DNA of 64,000 nt from DATMNI01 sp963817515. Its GTDB lineage: Bacteria > Acidobacteriota > Terriglobia > Bryobacterales > Bryobacteraceae. Position 1 is the stretch's first letter, and each line of letters starts with the position of its first letter. The notes below the pieces were generated by a model. It saw only the letters and a list, made by a program, of their open reading frames with translations, was not told the origin of the DNA and searched no databases. This document shows, in pieces, positions 24,026 to 32,037 of this stretch. The stretch spans positions 62,001 through 126,000 of the forward strand of contig CAWFPJ010000017.1 of NCBI GenBank assembly GCA_963817515.1, written 5' to 3'. A program made the translations under genes and the position numbers.

Positions 24026-27009
24026 TGCACCAAAATCTTCACTTCATTGCTGTGCGCCATATTGACAGACATCAGTAGAGACGTCAATCCGGGCGACAAG
24101 CCGGCCGGCACTTGCACATTCACCTGGTACAACCCGACGAATCCGGGCGCTAGTCCGGCGAAAACCGCCTGCACCGGCATGGCACCGAAAAATACCGTCG
24201 GAGCCAGAACCGCGGTTTCCAGCCCGTTCACACTCGACGTCTGGCCCAGTCCGGTGCCATAGATCTCGATGAAGTCGCCGGCGTGTACCGCTGTAGTGGC
24301 CGCGCTCACCGTCGTGCCCGCATGCAGAACGGCTCCGTTGAAGATCCCAGGCTGCACGGCCGCAATGTTCGCGTTGATGGCGGCCTGCGCCCCCGAGGGC
24401 GTCACCACGGTCAAGGTTGCGGCACCCAGCGGAGCGTCCCGCGGAACATAAAAATTGATCTGCGTGTCGCTCACATACAACAACTGCAGCGGCGCATTGT
24501 CCAGCAGCACGCGCACGCCGCCGAGTGTCGCGGGCCAGGGATACCCTGCGGCGGAAGGCGGCTGGCCGCTGGTCAGGTTAACGCCCGTCACCGTTTCAAG
24601 CGCTCCAGGCGCCATCCCGGTCGCGAACGACGCCGCATTCACCGCCGCCGCCACCACCGGAACCGCGCTGCCCGCGCTTAGCGTGAGCCCGGCTCCAGGC
24701 GCGGCATCCACCGCCAGTTTCAACTGGTTCGCACCCGCAGCGCCCACGGTCCATGCAAACGTTGCCTGGCCCTGGGCATCGGTGACCGCTGCGCCCGGCG
24801 CCACCGACCCGCCCACCGTGGGCGTCGCCACAATACGCGCGCCGGGATACGGCAGGTTGTTGACATCGGTCAGCCGCACCACAATCGGGTTTGGCAGCGG
24901 CCCCGCCGAGTTGGCGATCTGGTGGTCTCCTGTAACCGTAACCAGTTTGACCAGCGACGCATCGGCCACCTGCACACGCGCAAATGCCGTCTCGTAATTC
25001 ACATCATTCGCGCCTGGGGACGGAGTGGCCTGCACTTCCTCCACGCCGCTCCTGATACCAGTGAAAGTGAATGTCGCCGTTGTGGCGCCCGCCGGAATCC
25101 TGACCGAAGCCGGCAGCTGCGCACTGCCTTTGGGCGCCTGCAGCTGAACCGTCATATCGGCCGCGGGCGGAGTTTGCAGCATCAGGGTGGCGGTTCCGGT
25201 AGCGCCCGTCAAAACACCGGCCGCGGGGAACAGCGAAAGTTTCAGACTGCGCTTCAACGTGGTGTCGGCGGTGGCGTTGTTTGAAGATGCGGTGGCGTAG
25301 AATCCCTCGAACAGTTGGCGGTAAGTGTCCACCTGCGTCACATCCGCCGCCGGAACGTCGATACCCTGTGCCACCACCAGAATGAATGCGAACCTGAATC
25401 GCCGCTGCGCCACCGTGTAATCCGGCGTGCGCCGGCCTTCCACCGCGATGATGTCGTCGATCGCGATCTTCACCGGCGTCCCATCAAATCTGACGTTCTT
25501 CGCCGGGTGCAACAGGGGCGAATAATTTGGCGAGGGGTTGGTTACCGCAAACAGTGTGTCCGGAACATCACCCGGAGCGCGGAATCCCATCAGGTACTGA
25601 TCGAGCGGTGCGTAACCCTGAGTTTCATCGGCCGTCAGAAAGCGCGGTGAAACATTGCTTCCCTGGTCCGCGATCCGCTCCCCTTCCACCAGCGACGCTT
25701 CGGAGTTGAACAGGAAACTCCAATGCACTCCTCCATAGCCGAGCATGAGCTGGTTTGACGGATTGACCGGATTCGCCACGCTCGCGAATGCCAGAAACAG
25801 GTGCCCGGCCTCATGCCCCAGCACTGTCAGCGGCGTGTCGTTCTGCGGAGAACGAGCGGGCACAATCGCAGCCGGGTCCTTGGGGTATTGCGACAACTGC
25901 CCCATGTTCATCATGGAACGCAGCCGCGAGGATGACCCGTACTCTTGCCCCTCATCCACAGGCGCGAACCCGTATCCCGTAGCCGCCGACCGCACCGTGC
26001 TTTCGTACGCCACCGCCCCGCTCATCGCCGGAATTTCCATGTTGTTGTAGACCACCAGGTAGTCGTATGCATCCTCGTGCGTCTGGTAAAACTTCTGCGC
26101 CAGGGTGACGATGTCGATCTCCTGCGTATTCCCAAACCGCTCCGCCACCGCGCCTGGGTTATTGCCAGGATTATTGCCGGTGCCATCGCCGGTGGCGTCA
26201 GTACGAAAGTCCACCAGCGTAGTGCCCCCCAGCAGGTTGCCCGGCGCGATCCCAACCACCGCGCTCGATGGGGCTGAGCCGGCGTACGAAAACTCGATCC
26301 GCCCGTCCGGATACAGCCTCGCCTGAAATGTTTGCCGAAATCCGCTGCCGGTGGCTTGCCATTCCGGCACGCCCACCCAGCTCACCACCACCCGGCTGGC
26401 GTCCGCAAACGCACGCACGCCGCCCGCCGTCTGCGACGGGTCCAGATCGTCGAACAGTGGAGAAATGCGCGGCGGACCAGAAGTCATGCGCCCTAGCGAC
26501 CGCGATGTGCTGGCGCTGTCGGCGGAGGTAAACGTGAGGTTGCCGTCCGAATTCACGTAGACCTGATTGTAGATTGCGCCGAAAAACGGAAACGCGAAGG
26601 GTAGCGCCAGGGGGCGCGAATCGTCATCGTCCAGCGCGGCCAACGGCGTACCCTGAGCCGCGGCTCCCGCGTCATAACCCAGCGCCGCCACCGCATAGCG
26701 ATACCGGCCGGCACCTGCCGCGGAAGGCGTAAACGTCAGGGTATTGCCGTCCAGGTTGAACTGGTTGAGCCGCTCCACCACTCCGCCGGCGTCTTCAATG
26801 ATTGCGATATTGCCGATGTCGCGATTCCCCGAAGCCGCCTGCGCCGGCGCCAGCGCCAGCGGCCTTGTCGCACGGGCCCGCAACGCCTGCCGATGCAGAA
26901 ACAGTTCCTCATGCGAGTTTTCCCTGGTAGTGCCGCAGCCGGCGGCGTCGTGGCGCGCCCAAACCGGCGAGGCTGCGAAAAACACGATCAGCCACGTGAA
27001 ATCGCGCAT
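24022..27009 (-). CDS. Secreted HEAGH-motif protein with C-terminal TIG-like modules
   Basis: A 995-residue exported protein: signal peptide (1-about 18), an N-terminal beta-rich module with FPFFGAIYNQVYVNSDGNLTF (nidogen/choice-of-anchor-like, shown in part), then a region with LTVLGHEAGHLFLAF where His399, Glu400 and His403 form an HExxH zinc motif, a likely third ligand in the following SEASLVEGE, a Calx-like/invasin-like beta region (about 640-790), and a C-terminal block of about 200 residues of the Solibacter IPT/TIG type (NAASFATGMAPG, then IEIYGTGLG and VNVQVPAGL). Possibly a surface or secreted metalloprotease. It is the only member of its transcript besides the coupled peroxiredoxin. 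Confidence 0.75.
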   Translation of the reverse strand: MRDFTWLIVFFAASPVWARHDAAGCGTTRENSHEELFLHRQALRARATRPLALAPAQAASGNRDIGNIAIIEDAGGVVERLNQFNLDGNTLTFTPSAAGAGRYRYAVAALGYDAGAAAQGTPLAALDDDDSRPLALPFAFPFFGAIYNQVYVNSDGNLTFTSADSASTSRSLGRMTSGPPRISPLFDDLDPSQTAGGVRAFADASRVVVSWVGVPEWQATGSGFRQTFQARLYPDGRIEFSYAGSAPSSAVVGIAPGNLLGGTTLVDFRTDATGDGTGNNPGNNPGAVAERFGNTQEIDIVTLAQKFYQTHEDAYDYLVVYNNMEIPAMSGAVAYESTVRSAATGYGFAPVDEGQEYGSSSRLRSMMNMGQLSQYPKDPAAIVPARSPQNDTPLTVLGHEAGHLFLAFASVANPVNPSNQLMLGYGGVHWSFLFNSEASLVEGERIADQGSNVSPRFLTADETQGYAPLDQYLMGFRAPGDVPDTLFAVTNPSPNYSPLLHPAKNVRFDGTPVKIAIDDIIAVEGRRTPDYTVAQRRFRFAFILVVAQGIDVPAADVTQVDTYRQLFEGFYATASSNNATADTTLKRSLKLSLFPAAGVLTGATGTATLMLQTPPAADMTVQLQAPKGSAQLPASVRIPAGATTATFTFTGIRSGVEEVQATPSPGANDVNYETAFARVQVADASLVKLVTVTGDHQIANSAGPLPNPIVVRLTDVNNLPYPGARIVATPTVGGSVAPGAAVTDAQGQATFAWTVGAAGANQLKLAVDAAPGAGLTLSAGSAVPVVAAAVNAASFATGMAPGALETVTGVNLTSGQPPSAAGYPWPATLGGVRVLLDNAPLQLLYVSDTQINFYVPRDAPLGAATLTVVTPSGAQAAINANIAAVQPGIFNGAVLHAGTTVSAATTAVHAGDFIEIYGTGLGQTSSVNGLETAVLAPTVFFGAMPVQAVFAGLAPGFVGLYQVNVQVPAGLSPGLTSLLMSVNMAHSNEVKILVQ

Positions 27010-27043
27010 GGGGGTGGTTTACACTCGAGCCCGGCGGGCTGGC

Positions 27044-27271
27044 TCAGTTCATGCCGCACATGCCGGGGTTGCTGCATCGGCCGCTGGGGCAGGACGGCAT
27101 CTCCGCGGATTTCGAGCCGCCCCCGGCGTGCGCGGCAAAGGTGGAATGCTCCTGCTGCAAATGCTTCTCGCCGCACGAGGGACACTCGACTTCCGGGACG
27201 TCCGACGTCCGGCGCACCAGCTTCTCAAACTTCGTTCCGCAGTCTGCACATCGGTATTCGTAAATTGGCAT
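27044..27271 (-). CDS. FmdB-family zinc-ribbon protein
   Basis: A 75-residue protein opening MPIYEYRCADCGTKFEKL and continuing to VECPSCGEKHL: two CxxC knuckles of an FmdB/CxxC_CXXC_SSSS regulatory ribbon. The tail contains a further Cys-rich segment (CPSGRCSNPGMCGMN) that could bind a second metal. Function of the family is unclear; it was named from an operon regulator of formamidase. It lies alone between the secreted protein and dacB. Confidence 0.85.
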   Translation of the reverse strand: MPIYEYRCADCGTKFEKLVRRTSDVPEVECPSCGEKHLQQEHSTFAAHAGGGSKSAEMPSCPSGRCSNPGMCGMN

Positions 27272-27283
27272 CCAGAGCGACCT

Positions 27284-28786
27284 CTACTCTAATATTAGAT
27301 TACAAATCCGGTCCATGACGCCACGGACTTCAGCGATGCCGCCGTTATGGTTGTTCACGAGGATGGCAAATGCCACCCAGCTTCCATCCGTCCGCTGCAG
27401 GTAGCCCGAGAGCGCGCTGACGTGGGAGAGCGATCCCGTCTTGGCGTGGACCCTGCCGGCGGCCGCGGTTTCGCCGAACCGCGAACTGAGGCTGCCGTCC
27501 TGGCCGCCCACAGGAAGCAGCGAGATCCAACTGTCACGCGCGGGCGATTCGTACATGTGGCGCAGCAATTTCATTACCGCCGCCGGTGTCACCAGGTTAA
27601 GCCGCGACAGGCCCGAGCCGTCCATGATGTTGTAAGTCCCCGGATCGATACCGATTTCTGTGAGGAAAGCCTTCAGTTCCTCCTCGCCCGCCTGGAAGCT
27701 GCCCACGTTCCTGCGCGCGCGAGCCACGGCACGAAGCGCCAGTTCGGCGTGCAGGTTCTGGCTGACCTTGTCGGTGATCCGCAGATCCTCGATCAACGGG
27801 GCGGAAACGCGGCGCGCCAATTCCGTTCCGGAGACCTCACCGGGGGTTGGGCCTTGGAGCAGATCCGCAATTTCATCGGGATAGGCATGCAGTGCCACGG
27901 CGCTGCCGGCCACCGCCACTCCGCGCGAGCCCAGGGCCTGGCGCAGAGCTCGAGCGGCATACTGGGCCGGGTCTTCCACGCCGAGTAGCATCTCCTGTCC
28001 GCGGTCGCGGAGCGGGATGGTTCCCCAGAGTTGAGCGTCCAGGCTGCCGGGAATCCGATTGAAGCGGATGCGCCGCTCACCGCCCACGGCCACCGTGCGG
28101 ACGCGGTTTTCAATGCGATAAAACTCCAGCGGCGGGTTCAAAGTCAATGCCGCCGGCTGGCCCACGCCCGCGCCCGGCCGGATGCTGAGAGTGATCGTGT
28201 TGTCGTTGAGAGTGAGGGCGGAGACCGCCGGCCCGTCATCGGATTGAGGGTCTTCTATGGCCCAGCCGATGGCATAGGGCTGCCAAACATACCAGGTATC
28301 GTCACCGACGATGTCGCCTTCGATGCGTTTGACGCCTCGAGCCACCATCTGATCTGCCAGGTCTTCAATGGCCGCCAGCGGGTTTCCCGTCGCCGGCCCC
28401 ATGTGATACGGTATGGCGCGCGCGGAAAGGTTTGGATCGCCGCCGCCCACCAGCCGGACATTGCCTCGGATAAGGCCCTGATCGTCGGGAAGGCTGTCGG
28501 ACAGGACGCGGGTTTGAAACTTGAAGTCGGGGCCCAGGCGGGTGAGGGCCAGTGAGGTGGTGAAGAGTTTGGTGTTGGAGGCGGGCACGAAGAAACGATC
28601 GGGGTTTAGTTCGTAGAGATTTCGGCCGGTGGCCAGGTCCACGATCTGGATTCCCCAAAAGGCGGTTCGCGCGGTGGGGGAAGAGTCGATCAGTTTTTGA
28701 ATGGCCTCCGGCAGCCCGGCGGCCGACAGATGGCACGAGACCGCAAACAAGACCCAACACAACGCTGCCCGGCCCCTGTTTCTCAT
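27284..28786 (-). CDS. dacB: D-alanyl-D-alanine carboxypeptidase/endopeptidase (PBP4, S13)
   Basis: A 500-residue class C penicillin-binding protein that trims or cleaves peptidoglycan cross-links. Signal peptide to about residue 23; catalytic Ser70 and Lys73 in PASNTKLFTT; the second motif region in MDGSGLSRLNLVTP; and HAKTGSL (KTG box). The inserted domains between the first two motifs (VGDDTWYVWQPYAIGW, IRPGAGVGQPAAL) are the S13 hallmark. The ATG at 28786 overlaps the end of the MFS gene by 4 bases; the longer open frame is rejected because it would precede the signal peptide. Confidence 0.93.
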   Translation of the reverse strand: MRNRGRAALCWVLFAVSCHLSAAGLPEAIQKLIDSSPTARTAFWGIQIVDLATGRNLYELNPDRFFVPASNTKLFTTSLALTRLGPDFKFQTRVLSDSLPDDQGLIRGNVRLVGGGDPNLSARAIPYHMGPATGNPLAAIEDLADQMVARGVKRIEGDIVGDDTWYVWQPYAIGWAIEDPQSDDGPAVSALTLNDNTITLSIRPGAGVGQPAALTLNPPLEFYRIENRVRTVAVGGERRIRFNRIPGSLDAQLWGTIPLRDRGQEMLLGVEDPAQYAARALRQALGSRGVAVAGSAVALHAYPDEIADLLQGPTPGEVSGTELARRVSAPLIEDLRITDKVSQNLHAELALRAVARARRNVGSFQAGEEELKAFLTEIGIDPGTYNIMDGSGLSRLNLVTPAAVMKLLRHMYESPARDSWISLLPVGGQDGSLSSRFGETAAAGRVHAKTGSLSHVSALSGYLQRTDGSWVAFAILVNNHNGGIAEVRGVMDRICNLILE

Positions 28787-29973
28787 CTGCCGGTCACCTT
28801 GGATTCCAGCCAGATCAAGAGCAGCAAGGCCATCACTATAAAGGTTCCGATCAGCGGGATTCCTATGACCACACCGACGCCCCACACTACTGCCGCGTAG
28901 CCCAGGATGGCCGGCGCGACCAGGCCGCCTACCAGAGCTATGGAAAAGATGCCATTGAAAAAGCCTGGATGATAGTAGGGAAATCGGCGTCCGATGGCTT
29001 CAGCCACAAGCGGATAGATGCTGGCATAGCCGGCGCCCAGAAAAACCACGCCGGTGCCGGCGCCAAAAGCGTTGTCGGTGAAGAACAGGATCAGGCAGCC
29101 GAACAGCGCGGCCAGCACGCTGGCCATGAGGAGGCGGCCGTGGCTGACCCGGGGAAGAATAGCCACGGCCCCCAGGCGGCCGGTGAGCAGACACAGCCAA
29201 TAGATCGCCAGAATGAGGAGTGCGGAGGACGGGCTCATCCCGAGGCGGCGATAGAGGAAGATCGGCAGCCAGCCGGCAAGCGACCACTCGTTGCCAAACT
29301 GAATGAACAGCAGCAGCGCGAAAAGAAGCGCGCCCGGGCTGCGAAAGTCTTCAAACGCCTGCCGCAATGTCGGTTGGGCTCCTTCCTTCGGAACCGTGTA
29401 GGAACTTCGGGCGTAGAGCACCGCGAAAACGCCGGGCACCGTCGCCATAAAGATCAGAATACTGGGGACGGTGTACGCGTAGAAAGTGCCGGCCACCAGC
29501 AGGGTAGCCACCAGGCAGCCGAGGCCGTACCAGATGCCGCCGCGGTTTATGGTGCCGGCCGAATCGGCCTGGTAGCCGCGAGAGATGGCGTGGAACAAAG
29601 CCATATTGACCAGACCGGCGCCCGTCCCCAGGACCAACAGACCGGCCACGCGCCACCAGTCCGATACCGGCGGGCCGACCAGGGCGAGGTACGCCAGGGA
29701 TACGCAGGACACCGAGCAACCAAAAACCAGAAGGAACGACAGGCCGTGCCGCGTCATAATGGGCCGCGCAATTCTGGCGGCGGCCACGATGCCGACCGCC
29801 AGGCTCAGGAAGCAGTTTCCAACCGCGGCGAACTTGGGAGGATCGTGGTGATAGCCCCAGGCCGGCAGAATCGCTCCCAGCAGGGCCAGCAGGAAACCGG
29901 AGAGCAGAAATCCGGCCAGTGCCTTCCCGGAGCCTGGCTGCTGGATTTCCGCGTTGCTTTGAGCCGGGGCCAC
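28783..29973 (-). CDS. Major facilitator superfamily transporter
   Basis: A 396-residue carrier with about 11-12 helices in two halves, GFLLSGFLLALLGAILPAWGYHH at the start (shown in part), a cytoplasmic loop near residue 205 (SYTVPKEGAQPTLRQAF) and a second half with NEWSLAGWLPIFLYRRLG. The pattern recalls sugar-porter-like or FucP-like MFS members, but the substrate is unknown. The start is GTG 7 nt after a TACAAT; there is no Shine-Dalgarno site. Coupled to dacB through an ATGA overlap. Confidence 0.85.
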   Translation of the reverse strand: MAPAQSNAEIQQPGSGKALAGFLLSGFLLALLGAILPAWGYHHDPPKFAAVGNCFLSLAVGIVAAARIARPIMTRHGLSFLLVFGCSVSCVSLAYLALVGPPVSDWWRVAGLLVLGTGAGLVNMALFHAISRGYQADSAGTINRGGIWYGLGCLVATLLVAGTFYAYTVPSILIFMATVPGVFAVLYARSSYTVPKEGAQPTLRQAFEDFRSPGALLFALLLFIQFGNEWSLAGWLPIFLYRRLGMSPSSALLILAIYWLCLLTGRLGAVAILPRVSHGRLLMASVLAALFGCLILFFTDNAFGAGTGVVFLGAGYASIYPLVAEAIGRRFPYYHPGFFNGIFSIALVGGLVAPAILGYAAVVWGVGVVIGIPLIGTFIVMALLLLIWLESKVTGR

Positions 29974-29980
29974 AGTCTAG

Positions 29981-29986
29981 ATTGTA
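29981..29986 (-). promoter_or_regulatory. -10 element TACAAT of the MFS-dacB unit
   Basis: TACAAT on the minus strand ends exactly 7 nt before the GTG at 29973, implying a leaderless transcript. The -35 is weak. Confidence 0.5.
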
Positions 29987-30009
29987 TTATTCCCGGCCTG
30001 GACAAAGTG

Positions 30010-30232
30010 GTTCCGTTTTCTGATCGCCACGGCAATCCCGGAAACCGTAGGCGGATCCTCCAGATTTCAGAAGGATCGGGTGCGGAGATACCTGTTTTGA
30101 GCAGCTTACAAGTGGTCTACAGGATGCAATACGGAGATTGGGTTCTTTGGAGGATTCATGCTTCGGTGAGTTGCCTCGTCTGGGCTTCTGCCACCCCGCT
30201 CCGGTCCATCTGCCGGTAGCGGGGTTTTTTTT
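30010..30232 (+). ncRNA. Candidate structured RNA ending in an intrinsic terminator
   Basis: Between the divergent MFS and hydrolase genes there is no ORF, but the plus strand can form GATCCT/AGGATC (30054-30077), CCTGT/ACAGG (about 30091-30123) and outer CTCCA/TGGAG pairing, followed by the terminator at 30194-30232. A terminator here has no upstream plus-strand gene to serve, so either a small RNA or a terminator-controlled leader is present. No family recognised. Confidence 0.35.
30194..30232 (+). terminator. Intrinsic terminator
   Basis: CCCCGCT-CCGG stem pairing with CCGG-AGCGGGG (one bulged base), 8-nt loop, followed directly by eight Ts. There is no coding gene upstream on this strand. 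Confidence 0.8.
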
Positions 30233-30262
30233 GCTCATCTGGTAGACTGGTTTTCTCACGAC

Positions 30263-31300
30263 ATGACGGGAATCTACGCCCGATGGATGGACAACTGGGA
30301 GCGGAAGCTCGCCACGCGCGATACGAACCGGGTGGTCCGGCCGTTTGATTGGGGGACGGACTGGCTGAACAGTTGTGGCTTCCCGCCGTGCCCTTCTGAG
30401 ACCAATGGGGATGCCGCGGCCTGCGTCTCACAGTTCGTGACCGAGGCGCTCCAGGACTCGGACCGGTTTTTCCGGTACACGCCGGCCACCGATTACCGCT
30501 TGCAGGACGGACGCCTCACGTTCACCAGCCCGGTGCCGACGCGGTACCCGGAAAACAACACGGCGCACGCGCTCTGGTTTCCCACTCCAAAGGACAACGG
30601 CCGGGCTCTGGTGGTGATACCGCAGTGGAATTCCGGGCCGGACGGCCATGTGGGTCTGGCGAAGCTGCTCAATCGATTTGGGATTAGTGCGCTGCGCATG
30701 ACCATGGCGTACCACGCCGAGCGCAAACCGGCGGAAATCCAGCGGGCCGACTATCACGTTTCGAGCAACGTCGGCCGAACCATTCACGCCGCGCGCCAGT
30801 CCGTGATCGACGCGCGGGCGTGCCTGGACTGGCTTGCGCAGCAGGGTTATACGCGCGTGGGAATTCTGGGTACAAGCCTGGGCTCTTGTGTGGCTTTCAT
30901 CGCCGCGGCGCACGACCAACGAGTGAAAGTCGGGATATTCAACCATGTATCGATGAATTTTTCCGACGTGGTCTGGAACGGCCTCTCCACGCAGAACGTG
31001 CGACAGGGCTTTGCGGAACATGTCACACCGGAGGAACTGCGGCGCTATTGGTCGGTGATCAGCCCGGCAAGCTATTTGAAGCGCCTGAAGGGCCGCGACC
31101 TGCAGAGCCTGCTGATTTGGGCCAACCACGACAGCACCTTTCTACCGGAATACTCGCAGCAGGTGCTGCGGAATTTCCGCGAATTGGAACTGCCGCATAA
31201 GGTTTTCAAGCTTCGGTGCGGGCACTATACCACGGGTCAGTTTCCGTTCAACCTGATCGACGGGCTGGCAATGTGCCGTTACGCGGCCAGTAATCTGTAG
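30263..31300 (+). CDS. Alpha/beta hydrolase
   Basis: A 345-residue hydrolase. RALVVIPQWNSGPDGHVGLAKLL provides the oxyanion strand (shown in part: residues about 112-135), and Ser205 in GTSLGSCVAF is the nucleophile-elbow serine; SLLIWANHDSTFLPEYSQ should carry the acid, and RCGHYTTGQFPF the catalytic His. No signal peptide. I cannot name the substrate; the family is the broad DUF/abhydrolase set found in acidobacteria. A TGGTAGACT extended -10 lies 14 nt before the ATG with no Shine-Dalgarno site, so the leader would be very short. Confidence 0.8.
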   Translation: MTGIYARWMDNWERKLATRDTNRVVRPFDWGTDWLNSCGFPPCPSETNGDAAACVSQFVTEALQDSDRFFRYTPATDYRLQDGRLTFTSPVPTRYPENNTAHALWFPTPKDNGRALVVIPQWNSGPDGHVGLAKLLNRFGISALRMTMAYHAERKPAEIQRADYHVSSNVGRTIHAARQSVIDARACLDWLAQQGYTRVGILGTSLGSCVAFIAAAHDQRVKVGIFNHVSMNFSDVVWNGLSTQNVRQGFAEHVTPEELRRYWSVISPASYLKRLKGRDLQSLLIWANHDSTFLPEYSQQVLRNFRELELPHKVFKLRCGHYTTGQFPFNLIDGLAMCRYAASNL

Positions 31301-31405
31301 CCCCAAAACTTCGGTCATTCTGTAACCTGAATACTACATCTAGTTGTGGAATGTGGTATCGACCCCATCAGGCTGCGGTTCTATGAGTTTCTATGGGAAA
31401 CCATA

Positions 31406-31611
31406 TTGACAAAACCGAATGCCTCATGAGAGGATCAAGACATCACTGAAGAAGGAGGTGGTCCAATAAAATGAATTGTAGTATAAGACCGCGAGAGGTG
31501 GCCGACTGTTGAAGTCGAGCCTCTAAAGTTGCCGATCCCGCTTCAGTGGTGGGATCACGTTCCTGTGGACAGGCTGCCTCTTGCGTAGCTAAAGCCTCAG
31601 GTTTTATTTTT
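31406..31611 (+). ncRNA. Candidate structured RNA or leader with a 13-codon ORF
   Basis: TTGACA at 31406 could be the -35 (its -10 is weak). Downstream are three successive stems: AGAGG...CCTCT enclosing CGACT/AGTCG (31494-31524), GATCCC/GGGATC (31534-31556), and CCTG/CAGG or AGGCT/AGCCT alternatives (31562-31601), then TTTTATTTTT. The alternative pairing of the last stem and a strong ribosome binding site at 31452 suggest a regulated leader or small RNA. No Rfam family recognised by eye. Confidence 0.45.
31471..31512 (+). CDS. Possible 13-residue peptide ORF (MNCSIRPREVADC)
   Basis: An ATG with AAGGAGGTGG upstream (GGAGGT ends 11 nt before it) opens 13 codons ending TGA. The stop codon lies in the loop and 3' arm side of the first hairpin of the surrounding candidate RNA, an arrangement like a leader peptide. 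Two cysteines and no homologue that I know. It may be translated as a leader, be a tiny peptide in its own right, or be fortuitous. Confidence 0.35.
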   Translation: MNCSIRPREVADC

Positions 31612-31623
31612 GTAGGCTACCAG

Positions 31624-31662
31624 CCCCGTGGGTTCGTTACGAGCCCACGGGGTTTTCCCGTT
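31624..31662 (+). terminator. Strong hairpin followed by a T-rich run
   Basis: CCCCGTGGG pairs with CCCACGGGG, extended by TCG/CGA inside, and is followed by TTTTCCCGTTTT. It separates the upstream candidate RNA from the rpmE promoter that begins immediately after. Confidence 0.65.
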
Positions 31663-31666
31663 TTTC

Positions 31667-31675
31667 TGGTATACT
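31667..31675 (+). promoter_or_regulatory. Extended -10 promoter of rpmE
   Basis: TGGTATACT (TGn plus TATACT) 30 bases before the rpmE ATG, immediately after the upstream terminator. The -35 position falls in the hairpin arm and does not match, as is usual for extended -10 promoters. Confidence 0.55.
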
Positions 31676-31705
31676 GAAATTCTCGAAAGGAATCCCCGTA
31701 ACAAA

Positions 31706-31942
31706 ATGAAGGTCGGTATTCACCCCGCTTATAACGAAGTCAACGTCACGTGCGCCTGCGGCCATACCTTCAAGACGCGCTCGACCCATAAGGGCGACAT
31801 CCGCGTGGAAATTTGCTCTTCCTGCCACCCGTTCTTCACCGGGCGTCAGAAGCTGATGGACACGGCCGGACGCATTGATCGCTTCGAGAAGAAATACAAA
31901 GATGCGCGCGCTGCCAAAAAGGCAGCACAGCCTACAGCGTAG
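31706..31942 (+). CDS. rpmE: 50S ribosomal protein L31, zinc-binding form
   Basis: A 78-residue L31 of the cysteine-containing type: MKVGIHPAYNEVNVTCACGH, then EICSSCHPFFTGRQKLMDTAGRIDRF. The cysteines of CACG and CSSC form the zinc site, the form normally replaced under zinc starvation by a Cys-free paralogue. The lysine/alanine-rich tail after residue 60 is usual. The longer open frame upstream is non-coding. An AAAGGAA lies 13 nt before the ATG. Confidence 0.96.
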   Translation: MKVGIHPAYNEVNVTCACGHTFKTRSTHKGDIRVEICSSCHPFFTGRQKLMDTAGRIDRFEKKYKDARAAKKAAQPTA

Positions 31943-31957
31943 GTCGGCAGGCTTCAA

Positions 31958-31989
31958 TTTTGATCTGATCGACTTTTGATCTGAGCGAC
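31958..31989 (+). repeat. Tandem duplication of a 16-base unit
   Basis: TTTTGATCTGATCGAC followed directly by TTTTGATCTGAGCGAC (one mismatch), in the gap after rpmE. Probably a slippage product. Confidence 0.6.
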
Positions 31990-32003
31990 TGCAGGTCTGA
32001 GCA

Positions 32004-32028
32004 GCGGTGGGCGGAAGCCGCCCGCCGC
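32004..32028 (+). terminator. Hairpin between rpmE and the convergent CpxP-like gene
   Basis: An 11-bp GC-rich stem (one G-T pair) with a 3-nt loop, followed on the plus strand by ATTTACTTCTTACTTTTT. It likely terminates rpmE and perhaps both convergent units. Confidence 0.55.
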
Positions 32029-32037
32029 ATTTACTTC

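Larger units (their letters stand above)
31301..31705. other. Long intergenic region before rpmE
   Basis: About 400 bases without a gene on either strand apart from the 13-codon ORF at 31471-31512. It contains a perfect TTGACA (31406-31411), a run of hairpins (31494-31524, 31534-31556, 31562-31601), a T-rich tract (31602-31611), a second strong hairpin (31624-31652) and the rpmE promoter (31667-31675). Confidence 0.7.

Noticed and set aside
28969..30219. 416-residue plus-strand ORF antisense to the MFS gene
   Set aside because: Low-complexity, no domain; the MFS frame has twelve helices and is coding.
30010..30232. Naming the candidate RNA as 6S RNA
   Set aside because: A rod-like fold is possible but none of the conserved 6S bulge sequences could be recognised by eye.
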